From Varunaivibrio sulfuroxidans (GTDB lineage: Bacteria; Pseudomonadota; Alphaproteobacteria; Rhodospirillales; Magnetovibrionaceae): DNA of 64,000 bases. This document shows positions 54,707-64,000 of this stretch, piece by piece (the stretch's first letter is position 1; each line of letters starts with the position of its first letter). Location of the stretch: contig NZ_CP119676.1 of assembly GCF_029318635.1 (NCBI RefSeq), forward strand, positions 1,425,001-1,489,000, written 5' to 3'. The notes beneath the pieces are model-generated. The model did not search any database. It was not told the origin of the DNA and was given only the letters and a program-made list of their open reading frames with translations. A program made the translations under genes and the position numbers.

Positions 54707-55689
54707 GCGGCGCCGAAGAAAACACCTTCCCCACGGGACCTGCGACACCCGACGACGGAACGGCAGGTCCCAGATCATGGATCGGCAAGGCTTTTTCCAG
54801 CGTCTCCTTGAGTGCGGCGATCATCGTCATGCTTTCGCTGGGCGGCGTAATGTACACCCTATCCATCGGGGCCGCGCCGGCGTTAAAAGAATTCGGCCTC
54901 GGCTTTTTGACCGCCGAGGTCTGGAACCCCGTCACCAGCCAATTCGGCGCAGCGGCGCCGATCGCCGGCACCTTAGAGACGGCGCTGATCGCGATGCTGA
55001 TCGGGGTGCCTATCAGCGTTGGGATCGCCATTTTCCTGACCGAACTGTGCCCCGAAAAATTGCGCCACGGGTTCGCCATCACAATTGAACTTCTAGCCGG
55101 CATCCCCAGTATCATTTACGGCATCTGGGGGCTTTTCGTGCTTGCCCCCTACATGCAAAGGCATATCCAACCGTTTTTGATCGACCGGTTCGGGGACATC
55201 CCCATCATCGGCAACCTTTTTCAAGGACCGCCCTACGGGATTGGCATCCTGACCGCGGGATTAATCCTGGGCGTCATGGTGCTGCCGTTCATCACCACAG
55301 TCACCCGAGACGTTTTCCTGACGGTGCCGTCCTTACAACGAGAATCGGCCTACGCCCTGGGAGCGACCACGACCGAGGTCATCTGGAACGTCGTCATCCC
55401 CTATTCCAAGGTCGGCATGCTGGGGGCGATCATGCTGGGACTGGGCCGGGCGCTGGGCGAAACCATGGCGGTCACCTTCGTGATCGGCAACGCCCATCGC
55501 ATCAGCGCCTCGATCCTCGCTCCCGGGACCACGATCTCGGCCTCGATCGCCAACGAATTCACCGAAGCGACGACGCCCATCTACACCTCGTCGCTGTTCG
55601 CCCTGGGCCTTATTCTTTTCGTCATCACGTTTATCGTTCTCTCCGTGGCGCAATACATGCTGCACCGGATCAAGAAGGCCGAGGGATAG
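54703..55689 (+). CDS. pstC: Phosphate ABC transporter permease PstC
   Basis: The 328-residue permease has a hydrophilic N-terminus and about six membrane segments. The EAA loop [26 protein letters not shown] contacts PstB. The frame is open upstream, but the ATG at 54703 has AGGA and family-like length. It is followed by pstA after 5 bp. Confidence 0.93.
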   Translation: MSGAEENTFPTGPATPDDGTAGPRSWIGKAFSSVSLSAAIIVMLSLGGVMYTLSIGAAPALKEFGLGFLTAEVWNPVTSQFGAAAPIAGTLETALIAMLIGVPISVGIAIFLTELCPEKLRHGFAITIELLAGIPSIIYGIWGLFVLAPYMQRHIQPFLIDRFGDIPIIGNLFQGPPYGIGILTAGLILGVMVLPFITTVTRDVFLTVPSLQRESAYALGATTTEVIWNVVIPYSKVGMLGAIMLGLGRALGETMAVTFVIGNAHRISASILAPGTTISASIANEFTEATTPIYTSSLFALGLILFVITFIVLSVAQYMLHRIKKAEG

Positions 55690-55694
55690 ATCTC

Positions 55695-56543
55695 GTGGAT
55701 ATTTACGCCAAACGAAAACTGATCAACAGATTGTCTCTCGCGTTCGCCACTGTGGCGACGGCGTTTGGCCTATTTTGGCTCGCCATCATCATGTGGACAC
55801 TGCTCAGCAAGGGAATCACCAGCCTGAATCTTATTCTTTTCACCGAAACGACCCCCCCACCGGGAGCAAGTGGAGGGCTGTCAAACGCCATTTTCGGCAG
55901 CGTCTTCATGAACGCCTTGGCGATCATGATCGCCGCCCCCCTGGGCATTTTAGCGGGGACGTATCTGGCCGAATACGCCCGCGATTCGAAACTGGGAGCC
56001 GTCGCGCGTTTTGTCAACGACATCCTACTCAGCGCGCCGTCGATCATCATCGGCATGTTCGTATACGAATTGATGGTCGTCCCGATGGGCCATTTCTCCG
56101 CCTGGGCGGGAACGGTCGCCCTGGCCATTATCGCCATACCGGTGATCGTGCGCACGACACAGGACAGCCTGTTGTTGGTGCCCGACCGCCTGCGCGAAGC
56201 GGCCAGCGCCCTGGGCGCGCCCCGTTGGCGGGTCATTACCAGCATTTCCTATCGCGCCGCGAAGGGCGGTATTCTCACTGGCGTCCTGCTCGCCCTCGCG
56301 CGGGTCAGCGGGGAGACCGCGCCGTTATTGTTCACGGCGCTGAACAACCAATTTTGGAGCACCGACCTGAACGCGCCGATGGCCAATTTGCCGGTCGTTA
56401 TTTTCCAATACGCGCTCAGTCCTTACGTCGATTGGCAAAAATTGGCCTGGTCCGGCGCCCTGTTGATCACGGCCGCCGTTCTTTTCATCAATATTACGGC
56501 TCGACTTTTGGCTTCGCGCGATCGCTCCACGAAAAGGATTTGA
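55695..56543 (+). CDS. pstA: Phosphate ABC transporter permease PstA
   Basis: The 282-residue permease has about six membrane segments, and the EAA loop [47 protein letters not shown] is typical of PstA. The start is GTG at 55695 with GAGGG upstream. Confidence 0.94.
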   Translation: MDIYAKRKLINRLSLAFATVATAFGLFWLAIIMWTLLSKGITSLNLILFTETTPPPGASGGLSNAIFGSVFMNALAIMIAAPLGILAGTYLAEYARDSKLGAVARFVNDILLSAPSIIIGMFVYELMVVPMGHFSAWAGTVALAIIAIPVIVRTTQDSLLLVPDRLREAASALGAPRWRVITSISYRAAKGGILTGVLLALARVSGETAPLLFTALNNQFWSTDLNAPMANLPVVIFQYALSPYVDWQKLAWSGALLITAAVLFINITARLLASRDRSTKRI

Positions 56544-56546
56544 CCG

Positions 56547-57383
56547 ATGGTTATGATGAACGACAGTTCGCTTGCCGAGCCACGCCGAACGAACGCTTCC
56601 CTCGAACAAGGACCGGGTATGAGCGACCAAACCGAAAAATTGACAATTAAAAATCTGCGTTTTTATTACGATGGCTACGAAGCCCTAAAGGGCGTTTCCC
56701 TGCCCCTGCACGACAACCGCGTCACCGCTTTCATCGGGCCGTCGGGATGTGGAAAATCGACCCTTCTTCGCGTACTTAACAAAATTTATACGCTCTATCC
56801 CAACCAGCGGGCCACCGGAGAAGTCCTTCTCGACGGCAAGGATATCCTATCCAACGCCGTCAAGATCGACCAGTTGCGCGCCCAAGTCGGGATGGTTTTC
56901 CAGCAACCGACCCCCTTTCCGATGACCATTTTCGAGAACATCGCCTTTGGCATCCGCCTCCACGAGAAACTTCCGGCGGCCGATATCCGCGACCGAGTCG
57001 AAGAAGCCCTGCGCCGCGCCGCGCTGTGGGACGAGGTCAAAGACAAGCTGAAACGTAGCGGCCTCAGCCTATCCGGCGGCCAGCAACAACGCCTGTGCAT
57101 CGCCCGCGCCATCGCCATTCGCCCAACCGTGTTGCTGTTGGACGAACCGGCCTCCGCGCTCGATCCGATTTCCACCTCACACATCGAGGAGTTAATTTCC
57201 GACCTCGCCCGCGATTTCTGCATCGCCGTGGTGACCCACAACCTGCAACAGGCGGCGCGCACCTCCGATTACACCGCGTTCATGTACCTTGGGGAACTGA
57301 TCGAATTCGATTCGACGGAAAAAATATTCGCCAATCCCTCAGTGCAAAAAACCGCCGAGTACGTCACCGGGCGCTTTGGCTGA
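56547..57383 (+). CDS. pstB: Phosphate ABC transporter ATPase PstB
   Basis: The 278-residue ATPase has Walker [10 protein letters not shown], signature [16 protein letters not shown] and Walker B VLLLDEP with the PstB-specific [10 protein letters not shown] start 25 codons in (MSDQTEKL) is possible. No phoU, phoB or phoR gene follows, unlike many pst operons. Confidence 0.94.
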   Translation: MVMMNDSSLAEPRRTNASLEQGPGMSDQTEKLTIKNLRFYYDGYEALKGVSLPLHDNRVTAFIGPSGCGKSTLLRVLNKIYTLYPNQRATGEVLLDGKDILSNAVKIDQLRAQVGMVFQQPTPFPMTIFENIAFGIRLHEKLPAADIRDRVEEALRRAALWDEVKDKLKRSGLSLSGGQQQRLCIARAIAIRPTVLLLDEPASALDPISTSHIEELISDLARDFCIAVVTHNLQQAARTSDYTAFMYLGELIEFDSTEKIFANPSVQKTAEYVTGRFG

Positions 57384-57473
57384 GTCTCAGGGAAAATCCT
57401 AAAAAATTCCAAGCGACCGGTTACCGTTACGACACGCGCCTTTTCACGCCCAATTCAAGAAGGGGGCCTCGTC

Positions 57474-58127
57474 ATGACCGTACCGACCCTCGTGATCGGC
57501 AATAAAAATTATTCTAGTTGGTCGTTGCGCCCCTGGTTGGCGATGTCGGTCGCCAATATTCCTTTCACCGAAAAGCTGATCCCCCTGTTCGACGCCCGGT
57601 GGGACGACGCCATCGCCGCCCTTTCGCCGAACAAAAAGGTCCCACTGTTGATCGACGGCGACCTACGAATATGGGAATCCCTGGCCATTTTGGAGTACCT
57701 TGCGGAAAAATTCCCCGCCGCCCGTCTGTGGCCGGAAAACCCCGCCGCCCGCGCCACCGCGCGGGCGGTCTCGTCCGAGATGCATGCCGGGTTCGCCGCG
57801 CTCAGGGCCCATATGCCGATGAACATCCGGAAAACCGCGCCCGACAAGGGCCGCGGGCCGGGCGTTGACGACGACATCGCCCGGGTGTGTGCGATCTGGC
57901 GCGATTGCCGCGCCGCGTTCGGTGCGGACGGGCCGTTTTTGTTCGGCGCCTTTTCCAACGCCGACGCCATGTTCGCCCCCATCGTCAGCCGTTTTACGAC
58001 CTACGGCGTCGCCCTGGACGATACTTGCCGGGCCTACGCCGACACGATCCTCACCTTGGACGCCATGACCGTCTGGTCCGACGCCGCCCGCACGGAACCC
58101 TGGGTCATCGACGCAGACGAGGTATAA
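57474..58127 (+). CDS. Glutathione S-transferase family protein
   Basis: The 217-residue protein has an N-terminal thioredoxin fold with NKNYSSWSLRPWLAM, the cis-proline segment KKVPLLIDGDLRIWESLAILEYLAE, and a helical C-terminal domain. NYSSWSLRPWL is typical of a bacterial GST subgroup of unknown substrate. It lies between pstB and queG on the same strand. Confidence 0.9.
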   Translation: MTVPTLVIGNKNYSSWSLRPWLAMSVANIPFTEKLIPLFDARWDDAIAALSPNKKVPLLIDGDLRIWESLAILEYLAEKFPAARLWPENPAARATARAVSSEMHAGFAALRAHMPMNIRKTAPDKGRGPGVDDDIARVCAIWRDCRAAFGADGPFLFGAFSNADAMFAPIVSRFTTYGVALDDTCRAYADTILTLDAMTVWSDAARTEPWVIDADEV

Positions 58128-58190
58128 GTCGCAAAAGCGCATTTCCGTTTGTCTTGCACCTTCGTCATGGCGGCCTGTAGGATCGCCGCC

Positions 58191-59246
58191 ATGACTGCTT
58201 TATCACCCGCCGACAAGGAACACCTCCGCCAAGAAGCCCACGCCATCGGCTTCGATGCGGTCGGGTTCGCCGCCGCCGGCGACGACGGCGCGCCCGCCCG
58301 CGCCCTGGCGAGCTATGTGGCGCAGGGGCTGCACGGCGACATGGCGTGGATGGCCGATACCCAGGAGCGGCGCAAGTCGCCGACGGCGCTGTGGCCCGAG
58401 GTACAAAGCGTGATCGCACTCGGCGTCAACTACAGCCCCGGACGCGACCCCCTGGCGGTTCACAGCCACAAGGATCGTGGCGCAATTAGCGTTTATGCCC
58501 AGGGCCGCGATTACCACGATGTCGTCAAAAAGAGACTGAAACGGCTGGCGCGTTGGATCGTCGCGGCGCACCCCTCGGCGCTCAAGGTCTTCGTCGATAC
58601 CGCGCCGGTCATGGAAAAACCGATCGCTCAGCGCGCGGGCATCGGGTGGCGCGGGCGGCACACCAATATCGTCTCACGCGAATTCGGCTCGTGGCTGTTC
58701 CTGGGTGAAATTTTCACCACCCTGACAATCCCCCCCGACGCCCCGCATACCGACCATTGCGGGCAGTGCCGGTTATGCATTGACGCCTGCCCGACCCAGG
58801 CGCTCAACGTTGAAGGAAAAATCGATCCCCGGCGCTGCGTGTCGTACCTGACCATCGAAACCAAGACATCGGTCCCCGAAGCGCTGCGCGGGGATCTGGG
58901 CAACCGAATCTACGGCTGCGACGACTGTCTCGCCGTGTGCCCGTGGAATAAATTCGCCAAACCGGCGCGCGAAGACGCCTTTCATCCCCGCGTCGAATTG
59001 ACCGCCCCTCGCCTGGCCGACCTTATTCAACTCGACGACGCCCAATTTCGCGCCCTGTTCGCCGGGTCCCCGGTCAAGCGCAGCAAACGCGGGCGGTTCG
59101 TGCGCAACGTATTGTACGCCATCGCCAATGGCGATGGCCGGAGCCACGATCTACTGGCGCGGGTCCGCGCCCTATGCGCCGATCCCGACCCCCAGGTCGG
59201 CGAAGCCGCCCGTTGGGCGCTGGCTCACATCGAAAAATTTCCTTGA
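58191..59246 (+). CDS. queG: Epoxyqueuosine reductase QueG
   Basis: QueG is the cobalamin-dependent enzyme for the last step of queuosine synthesis. The 351-residue protein has two [4Fe-4S] motifs, [12 protein letters not shown] and [11 protein letters not shown], and the core [25 protein letters not shown]. The ATG at 58191 gives the family start; the frame above is not used. The other queuosine genes here are queA, tgt and queF at 9673-12341. Confidence 0.95.
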   Translation: MTALSPADKEHLRQEAHAIGFDAVGFAAAGDDGAPARALASYVAQGLHGDMAWMADTQERRKSPTALWPEVQSVIALGVNYSPGRDPLAVHSHKDRGAISVYAQGRDYHDVVKKRLKRLARWIVAAHPSALKVFVDTAPVMEKPIAQRAGIGWRGRHTNIVSREFGSWLFLGEIFTTLTIPPDAPHTDHCGQCRLCIDACPTQALNVEGKIDPRRCVSYLTIETKTSVPEALRGDLGNRIYGCDDCLAVCPWNKFAKPAREDAFHPRVELTAPRLADLIQLDDAQFRALFAGSPVKRSKRGRFVRNVLYAIANGDGRSHDLLARVRALCADPDPQVGEAARWALAHIEKFP

Positions 59247-59308
59247 TCGCGTCTCGCAGGGGACGAGATTTTCTAGCCCAAGCCGTCATGCTGCGCTAAA
59301 TTCAAGGC

Positions 59309-60172
59309 ATGGCGTTCATCATTAAATATACGCGCGCCTTGTGCATCGTCGCGCTTGGTTTTGTCCTCGCCGCCGGGGGGACGCGGGCGGGCGCGGAGAC
59401 ATCGCGCGCGCCCGACGCCCCGCCCCCCATTCTGGCGGCGGCGACGCCGAAACCGTTTCAGGCCTTCAAGGATTGTTCCCAATGCCCAACCATGATCGCC
59501 CTGCCGCCCGGTGCGTTCACCATGGGAACCAACGGACGTTACCGGGCCGAACGCCCTGCTCACCCGGTATCGATCGCCTATCCCTACGCGATCGGTAAGT
59601 ACGAGGTCACCTTCGACGAATGGGCCGTCTGCGTCGCGGACGGCGGATGCGACAAAATACCCGACGATCACGGTTGGGGCCGCGGGCGCAGGCCGGTGAT
59701 CAACGTGACTTGGCAGGACGCCCGCGATTACGCCTTGTGGCTCAGCGTGAAAACCCACCAAAGTTATCGATTGCCCAGCGAGGCCGAATGGGAGTACGCC
59801 GCCAGAGCCGGAACGACGAGCGCCTATTCATGGGGTAACGACATCGGCGTCGGGCGCGCCAATTGCCGCAACTGCGCGGCGAAAATATCCCACAAGACCC
59901 GACCCGTCGGCAGCTATAAACCCAATCCCTGGGGTCTCTATGATGTTCACGGAAATGTCTGGGAATGGACCCAGGATTGCTGGAATCCCAATTACAAAGG
60001 CGCCCCCCGAGACGGCTCGCCGTGGCTGAAGGGAGCCTGTCAAAACCGGGTCATGCGCAGTGGGTCGTGGTACTATTTCAGCAAGAACCTCACCTCGGCA
60101 TGGCGCTTCAAGAATGACGCCCGGGTCAACAGCTACGGTATCGGGTTTCGTGTCGTGCGCGATATTTTTTAG
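59309..60172 (+). CDS. Exported formylglycine-generating-enzyme-family protein
   Basis: The 287-residue protein has a signal peptide (about 1-29) and an SUMF1/FGE-sulfatase domain: PGAFTMGTNGRYRAERPAHPVSI, YRLPSEAEWEYAARAGT, WGLYDVHGNVWEWTQDCW and GFRVVRDI. Many members are not true sulfatase activators. No sulfatase gene is adjacent, so the function is open. Confidence 0.88.
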   Translation: MAFIIKYTRALCIVALGFVLAAGGTRAGAETSRAPDAPPPILAAATPKPFQAFKDCSQCPTMIALPPGAFTMGTNGRYRAERPAHPVSIAYPYAIGKYEVTFDEWAVCVADGGCDKIPDDHGWGRGRRPVINVTWQDARDYALWLSVKTHQSYRLPSEAEWEYAARAGTTSAYSWGNDIGVGRANCRNCAAKISHKTRPVGSYKPNPWGLYDVHGNVWEWTQDCWNPNYKGAPRDGSPWLKGACQNRVMRSGSWYYFSKNLTSAWRFKNDARVNSYGIGFRVVRDIF

Positions 60173-60244
60173 GGCGACGCTTTCAAGCTCAAACCCCGTG
60201 AACCTGCCGTACTCGGCGAACGGAGCAAGGGCGGCGGTCGCGTA

Positions 60245-60865
60245 TTATTTCTTGCCCGCCAACGCATCCAGTTGTTTTTGCATTTCGGTAAGTTTGGCGC
60301 GCATCTCCGCGACATCGCTTTTGCTTTGCTCGCCGCCCACCGGCGAAGATGTCCTGGCCGGTTTATCCCCCTTGCCGCCCCCCTCCGGTTTCGCGCCGCG
60401 CTCCAGGTCGGGGGCGAACATCTTCATGGCATTTTCAAATAACGCCATGTTTTTACGGCCCATATCCTCGAACTGGGCGAAGGGATTCATACCGCCGAAT
60501 GCGTCCCGCATGTAATGACGCATCTGTTCTTGATTATGGGCGAAAGACTGCATCGATTGTTCCAGGTAACTGGGCACCAACGACTGCAGACTGTCGCCGT
60601 AAAAGCTGATCAGGTGGCGCAGAAAGCCGAGCGGCAGAAGGCTTTGCCCCTTGGCCTCTTCCTCGACGATGATGTGCGTCAACACGGAACGGGTGATGTC
60701 TTCGCCCGTCTTGGCGTCGTACACGACAAAATCGGTACCGTCTTTGATCATCTGCGCCAGGTAATCCAGCGTCACGTAACTGCTGCTCTGGGTATTGTAA
60801 AGACGACGATTGGCGTATTTTTTAATCGTAATGGGCTCAGCGCCCGCACCACTGTTTTCAGCCAT
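60245..60865 (-). CDS. phaR: Polyhydroxyalkanoate synthesis repressor PhaR
   Basis: PhaR senses PHB and represses phasin and other PHB genes. The 206-residue protein has the DNA-binding domain ITIKKYANRRLYNTQSSSYVTLDYLAQMIKDG, the PHB-accumulation domain FLRHLISFYGDSLQSLVPSYLEQSMQSF, and a coiled C-terminus. The ATG at 60865 is chosen on family length. A dyad resembling a TGC-rich PhaR site lies 84 bp upstream. Confidence 0.93.
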   Translation of the reverse strand: MAENSGAGAEPITIKKYANRRLYNTQSSSYVTLDYLAQMIKDGTDFVVYDAKTGEDITRSVLTHIIVEEEAKGQSLLPLGFLRHLISFYGDSLQSLVPSYLEQSMQSFAHNQEQMRHYMRDAFGGMNPFAQFEDMGRKNMALFENAMKMFAPDLERGAKPEGGGKGDKPARTSSPVGGEQSKSDVAEMRAKLTEMQKQLDALAGKK

Positions 60866-60948
60866 GATTTTTCCCGTCGTTTTTATCCGTTGCCAATATC
60901 GGAACAGGTCCGAACGCTCCTCCCTTATACGCCATCGCTCCAAAATGC

Positions 60949-60965
60949 TGCAACGCAATGTTGCA
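60949..60965. promoter_or_regulatory. Palindrome upstream of phaR, possible PhaR operator
   Basis: TGCAAC-GCAAT-GTTGCA is a perfect 6-bp dyad with a 5-bp centre in the divergent phaR/61153 spacer. PhaR is known to bind TGC-rich sequences and to autoregulate. Confidence 0.55.
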
Positions 60966-61152
60966 CAAATAAGGGGAACGCCAACTCAAGCCGACGCTCC
61001 ACCACCAAAACGAGGGCGGAGAGAAAAGCGGGTGAGGCGCGAAAGGTTTGCCGCGCTCCGAAGCGGGGGGTATACTGATCCACTCTGGCCTCCCGCCGTC
61101 CACCCGAAGAGATACGGCGCCGTCCGGAGAAATTGGGAATGGTGGGAAATTT

Positions 61153-61566
61153 ATGAGCGACACCCTTGACTTGGATGCTCTGGCGCGTGAGTACATCGCC
61201 TTGTGGCAGGAACACTTACAAAGCGTCGCCAACGACCCCGAAACCCTGCACATGCTGACGCAGTCGCTCGACCTGATGAATTCCAGCGCACAGGCGTTCG
61301 CACATATGGCGGCGCAAGGCTCGGCGTTCGCCGCCAAGGACGCCGCGCAAAAACAGGGCTCAGACCATGCTCCCACCCCGTCTCCCGCACACCCCACCTC
61401 CCCTGGGACCGCGGCCTCTCCCCCTACACCTCGCCCTTCAGACGTGGATTGCGCTCAGTTCGCAAGCCGCATTGCCGCTCTTGAGGAGCGGGTCCATCGC
61501 TTGGAGTCCGAAGCTCGAAACACAAACGCAAAGCCTCGCACGAAAGCTTCGCGACGCCGACCCTGA
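61153..61566 (+). CDS. Unknown protein with coiled coil, next to PhaC-like gene
   Basis: The 137-residue protein starts LDLDALAREYIALWQEHLQSVANDP, has a Pro/Thr/Ser-rich linker (about 70-100), a helical ALEERVHRLESEAR segment and a basic tail. It resembles small granule-linked or PHA-synthase-accessory proteins in layout only. It overlaps the next gene out of frame by 200 bp. The function is not assigned. Confidence 0.6.
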   Translation: MSDTLDLDALAREYIALWQEHLQSVANDPETLHMLTQSLDLMNSSAQAFAHMAAQGSAFAAKDAAQKQGSDHAPTPSPAHPTSPGTAASPPTPRPSDVDCAQFASRIAALEERVHRLESEARNTNAKPRTKASRRRP

Positions 61567-62608
61567 GGCCTTCGCCCACGCCGTGACCGTCCAGGCCGGC
61601 AAGACCGTCGCCGAATTCATCGCAGGCGTGCGCGCCTATCGCGGGGCGGGGCGCACGCCACGCCGGGCGCGGGGGCGCGTGGTATGGCGCGAAGGCGCCA
61701 CATGCCTGCGCGCCCTCGGCTATTCGTCCACCATAACCCCGGGCAAGGCCATTCTTCTGGTGCCTTCGCTGATCAACCGCGCCCATATCCTGGATCTGAC
61801 GGACGAACGCAGCCTGTGTCGTTGGCTGACGGCCTCGGGATTTCATCCCTTCGTGCTCGACTGGGGCGCTCCCGGGGTGGACGAGCGCGCCTTTGGCGCC
61901 GATGCATATATTCTTCGCCGTCTGGAGCCCGCCCTCGCCCAAGTGGCCGCACTTGGCGGCGGATCGGCGCACATCGGCGGTTACTGCATGGGGGGACTGT
62001 TCGCCACCGCTTTGGCCGCGCGCAATCCCGGCACGTGCGCGAGCCTGTCGCTAATCGCGACACCATGGGATTTTCACGCCTACGACGCGGCGGCGATCGC
62101 CATGGTCAAAGCCGCCCGCCCCATTATCGAAATTCTCACCGAGAACGGCGCTCCCCTTGGGGTAGATAGCATTCAAACCTTGTTTTCGTTACTCGATCCG
62201 TTTTTGACGGTGGCGAAATTTCGCCGTTTCAACGCCATGCCCAAGGCCAGCGCACAGCGCGACACCTTTATTCAATTGGAAGATTGGCTGGGCGACGGCG
62301 TCCCCTTGAGCGCCCCGCTGGCGCGCCAGGCCCTATTCGATTGGTTCGGCGCCAACACCCCGGGCAAGGGGACATGGACCATCGGCGGGCGGGCGGTGCG
62401 CCCCGAACGCCTGACCCTGCCGGTCTTCGGCGCCATTTCGGGCAAGGACCACATTGTCCCCGCGCCCAGCGCCGGCGCGTTGATCGCCAAAATTCGGGGC
62501 GCTCACCGCCTCGACGTCGATGCCGGGCATATCGGCATGGTCGTCGGCGGGCGCGCCCGAAAGGTTTTTTACGAACCGTGGGCGCGCTGGTTGGGCGCGC
62601 TGGGTTAG
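61367..62608 (+). CDS. PhaC-like alpha/beta hydrolase
   Basis: The protein (413 residues from this ATG) resembles polyhydroxyalkanoate synthases: KAILLVPSLINRAHILDL, FVLDWGAPG and the lipase-like box GGYCMGGLFATALA with cysteine as nucleophile. Later, ISGKDHIVPAPSAG carries the Asp and AGHIGMVVGG the His of the triad. It is shorter than class I PhaC (about 600 residues). The start is uncertain; codons before about 61450 overlap the upstream gene. It may be a class III-like synthase or a related acyltransferase. Confidence 0.82.
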   Translation: MLPPRLPHTPPPLGPRPLPLHLALQTWIALSSQAALPLLRSGSIAWSPKLETQTQSLARKLRDADPEAFAHAVTVQAGKTVAEFIAGVRAYRGAGRTPRRARGRVVWREGATCLRALGYSSTITPGKAILLVPSLINRAHILDLTDERSLCRWLTASGFHPFVLDWGAPGVDERAFGADAYILRRLEPALAQVAALGGGSAHIGGYCMGGLFATALAARNPGTCASLSLIATPWDFHAYDAAAIAMVKAARPIIEILTENGAPLGVDSIQTLFSLLDPFLTVAKFRRFNAMPKASAQRDTFIQLEDWLGDGVPLSAPLARQALFDWFGANTPGKGTWTIGGRAVRPERLTLPVFGAISGKDHIVPAPSAGALIAKIRGAHRLDVDAGHIGMVVGGRARKVFYEPWARWLGALG

Positions 62609-62742
62609 GTTCGGAGCGGCGTTTACCCATCCAACATTTTTCTTGTCTGCGCTGGCTCCGCTCCGTTACTCTTTTACGAAACGGCGCGCGCCTTGGTTGA
62701 ACGGAGAAAGACCCCTTGGCGTTTCAACCTTCCACACGCCCC

Positions 62743-62769
62743 GGGTTTCCGGGCGCGCCCCGGAAACCC
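62743..62769. repeat. Hairpin before phaA
   Basis: GGGTTTCCGGG (62743-62753) pairs with CCCGGAAACCC (62759-62769) around a 5-nt loop, just ahead of the phaA Shine-Dalgarno. It could end the upstream transcript or tune phaA translation. Confidence 0.7.
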
Positions 62770-62787
62770 TCTTTAAGGAGCCCTTCC

Positions 62788-63963
62788 ATGACCGACATCG
62801 TTATCGCCGCCGCCGCCCGCACACCCGTCGGCGCTTTTAACGGCGCCCTGGCCTCCGTCGCCGCGCACGAGCTCGGGCGGGTGGCGATCGTCGCGGCGCT
62901 GAAACGCGCGGCGGTCGATCCGGGCGATGTTTCGGAGGTCGTGATGGGACAAATCCTCACCGCCGGCGCGGGGCAAAATCCGGCCCGCCAAGCCGCCGTC
63001 GCGGCGGGTATTCCCACGGCGCGCACCGCCTACACGATCAATCAGGTCTGCGGCTCGGGTCTACGCACGGTGGCGCTTGGCTACCAGGCGATCGCCATGG
63101 GCGATAGCGACATCGTCGTCGCCGGGGGCCAGGAAAACATGAGCCTGTCGCCCCACTGCATGCACCTGCGCGCCGGAACCAAGATGGGCGACGCGCAAAT
63201 GGTCGATACCATGATCAAGGACGGCCTGTGGGACGCCTTCAACGGCTACCATATGGGAACCACGGCGGAAAACGTCGCCCGCAAATTTTCCATCGACCGC
63301 GCCGAACAGGATGCCTTCGCCGTGGCCTCGCAGAACAAGGCCGAGGCCGCCCAGGCGGCGGGTCGCTTCCATGATGAAATCGTTCCCGTCACGATCAAGA
63401 CCCGCAAGGGCGACATCGTCGTCGATACCGACGAATATCCCCGCCACGGCACGACGCTGGAAAGCATGGCGAAGTTACGCCCGGCCTTCGAAAAAGACGG
63501 CACGGTGACGGCGGGCAACGCCTCGGGAATCAATGACGGCGCCGCCGCCGTGGTCCTGATGCGCGCCGCCGAGGCGAAGCGCCGCGGACTTACGCCTTTG
63601 GCGCGCATCGCATCGTGGGCGACCGCCGGGGTCGATCCCGAGATCATGGGCACCGGCCCGATCCCGTCATCGCGCGCCGCCCTCAAGAAGGCCGGATGGT
63701 CGGTCGGCGACCTCGACCTAGTCGAGGCCAATGAGGCCTTCGCCGCTCAGGCCTGCGCCGTCAACAAGGAACTGCGCTGGGACACCGACAAGGTCAACGT
63801 CAACGGCGGGGCGATCGCTATCGGCCATCCAATCGGCGCTTCGGGAGCGAGGATTTTGGTGACGCTGCTGCACGAAATGCAAAAACGCAGCGCCCACAAG
63901 GGCCTGGCCACTTTATGCATCGGCGGCGGCATGGGCATCGCGATGTGCCTGGAACGGCCATAA
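62788..63963 (+). CDS. phaA: Acetyl-CoA acetyltransferase PhaA
   Basis: PhaA condenses two acetyl-CoA to acetoacetyl-CoA, the first step of PHB synthesis. The 391-residue thiolase has nucleophile Cys88 in [14 protein letters not shown], the histidine in [18 protein letters not shown] and the second cysteine in [14 protein letters not shown]. The ATG at 62788 follows AAGGAG. No further gene can be identified in the 37 bases to the right edge. Confidence 0.96.
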   Translation: MTDIVIAAAARTPVGAFNGALASVAAHELGRVAIVAALKRAAVDPGDVSEVVMGQILTAGAGQNPARQAAVAAGIPTARTAYTINQVCGSGLRTVALGYQAIAMGDSDIVVAGGQENMSLSPHCMHLRAGTKMGDAQMVDTMIKDGLWDAFNGYHMGTTAENVARKFSIDRAEQDAFAVASQNKAEAAQAAGRFHDEIVPVTIKTRKGDIVVDTDEYPRHGTTLESMAKLRPAFEKDGTVTAGNASGINDGAAAVVLMRAAEAKRRGLTPLARIASWATAGVDPEIMGTGPIPSSRAALKKAGWSVGDLDLVEANEAFAAQACAVNKELRWDTDKVNVNGGAIAIGHPIGASGARILVTLLHEMQKRSAHKGLATLCIGGGMGIAMCLERP

Positions 63964-64000
63964 ACGATACACAATAATGCCGTTAAAATGGCGCAATGAG

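Overview
This 64 kb window is high-GC DNA that reads like a chromosome segment of a free-living, facultatively anaerobic alphaproteobacterium, probably Rhodospirillales-like. The taxonomic call is an inference. It rests on draT/draG with nif, an alphaproteobacterial-type PhaR, nirS with a Dnr-like regulator, and overall protein flavour. I see no tRNA, rRNA, CRISPR array, insertion sequence or phage gene.

Left flank (1-13250): the 5' part of nirS (cytochrome cd1 nitrite reductase) runs off the left edge, behind a perfect FNR/Dnr box and a Crp/Fnr-type regulator gene. Then come a small cytochrome c, the t6A set tsaE-tsaB-tsaD, a single-domain globin, an unknown exported protein, a large Cache-PAS-PAS-GGDEF-EAL protein, and queA-tgt-queF for queuosine. 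A decayed BMP-family transporter gene (12495-13185) marks the border with the nitrogen-fixation island.

Nitrogen-fixation island (13249-52947): it is nearly complete and mostly on the minus strand. In transcription order the units are: nifH-D-K-T-fdx-nifY-(DUF6129-like)-unknown; nifE-N-X-rseC-like-(NifX-associated)-(CCE_0567-like)-fdxB-[2Fe-2S] ferredoxin-unknown; modA-B-C-apbE; iscA-nifU-S; nifV-cysE-TPR-nifW-Z-M-fccB-like; nifB-fdxN-fdx-nifQ-draG; nifL-A. On the plus strand lie draT, a SIR2-like gene with a bacteriohemerythrin gene, and rnfA-B-C-D-G-E-H. I find -24/-12 (sigma-54) elements before nifH, nifE, modA, iscA, nifV, nifB, nifL, rnfA and the SIR2-like gene. Eight TGT-N10-ACA NifA sites, plus one near-match, lie beside them. 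NifA therefore plausibly drives nitrogenase, cofactor assembly, molybdate uptake, Rnf electron supply with its flavin-transferase ApbE, and its own nifLA operon. NifL tunes NifA, and DraT/DraG modify NifH at Arg101.

Right flank (53000-64000): a long perfect inverted repeat separates the island from pstS-C-A-B (phosphate uptake). Then follow a GST-family protein, queG, a formylglycine-generating-enzyme-family protein, divergent phaR, and genes of polyhydroxybutyrate metabolism (a PhaC-like hydrolase and the thiolase phaA) up to the right edge.

The most interesting points are: the polar, extended NifA-site consensus shared by all units; the SIR2-like/DraT/hemerythrin block; draT and draG placed in separate units; modABC-apbE under apparent NifA control; an FccB-like flavoprotein lacking one redox cysteine at the end of a nif operon; nifL in what looks like an alphaproteobacterium; and unrecognised proteins embedded in the nif operons.
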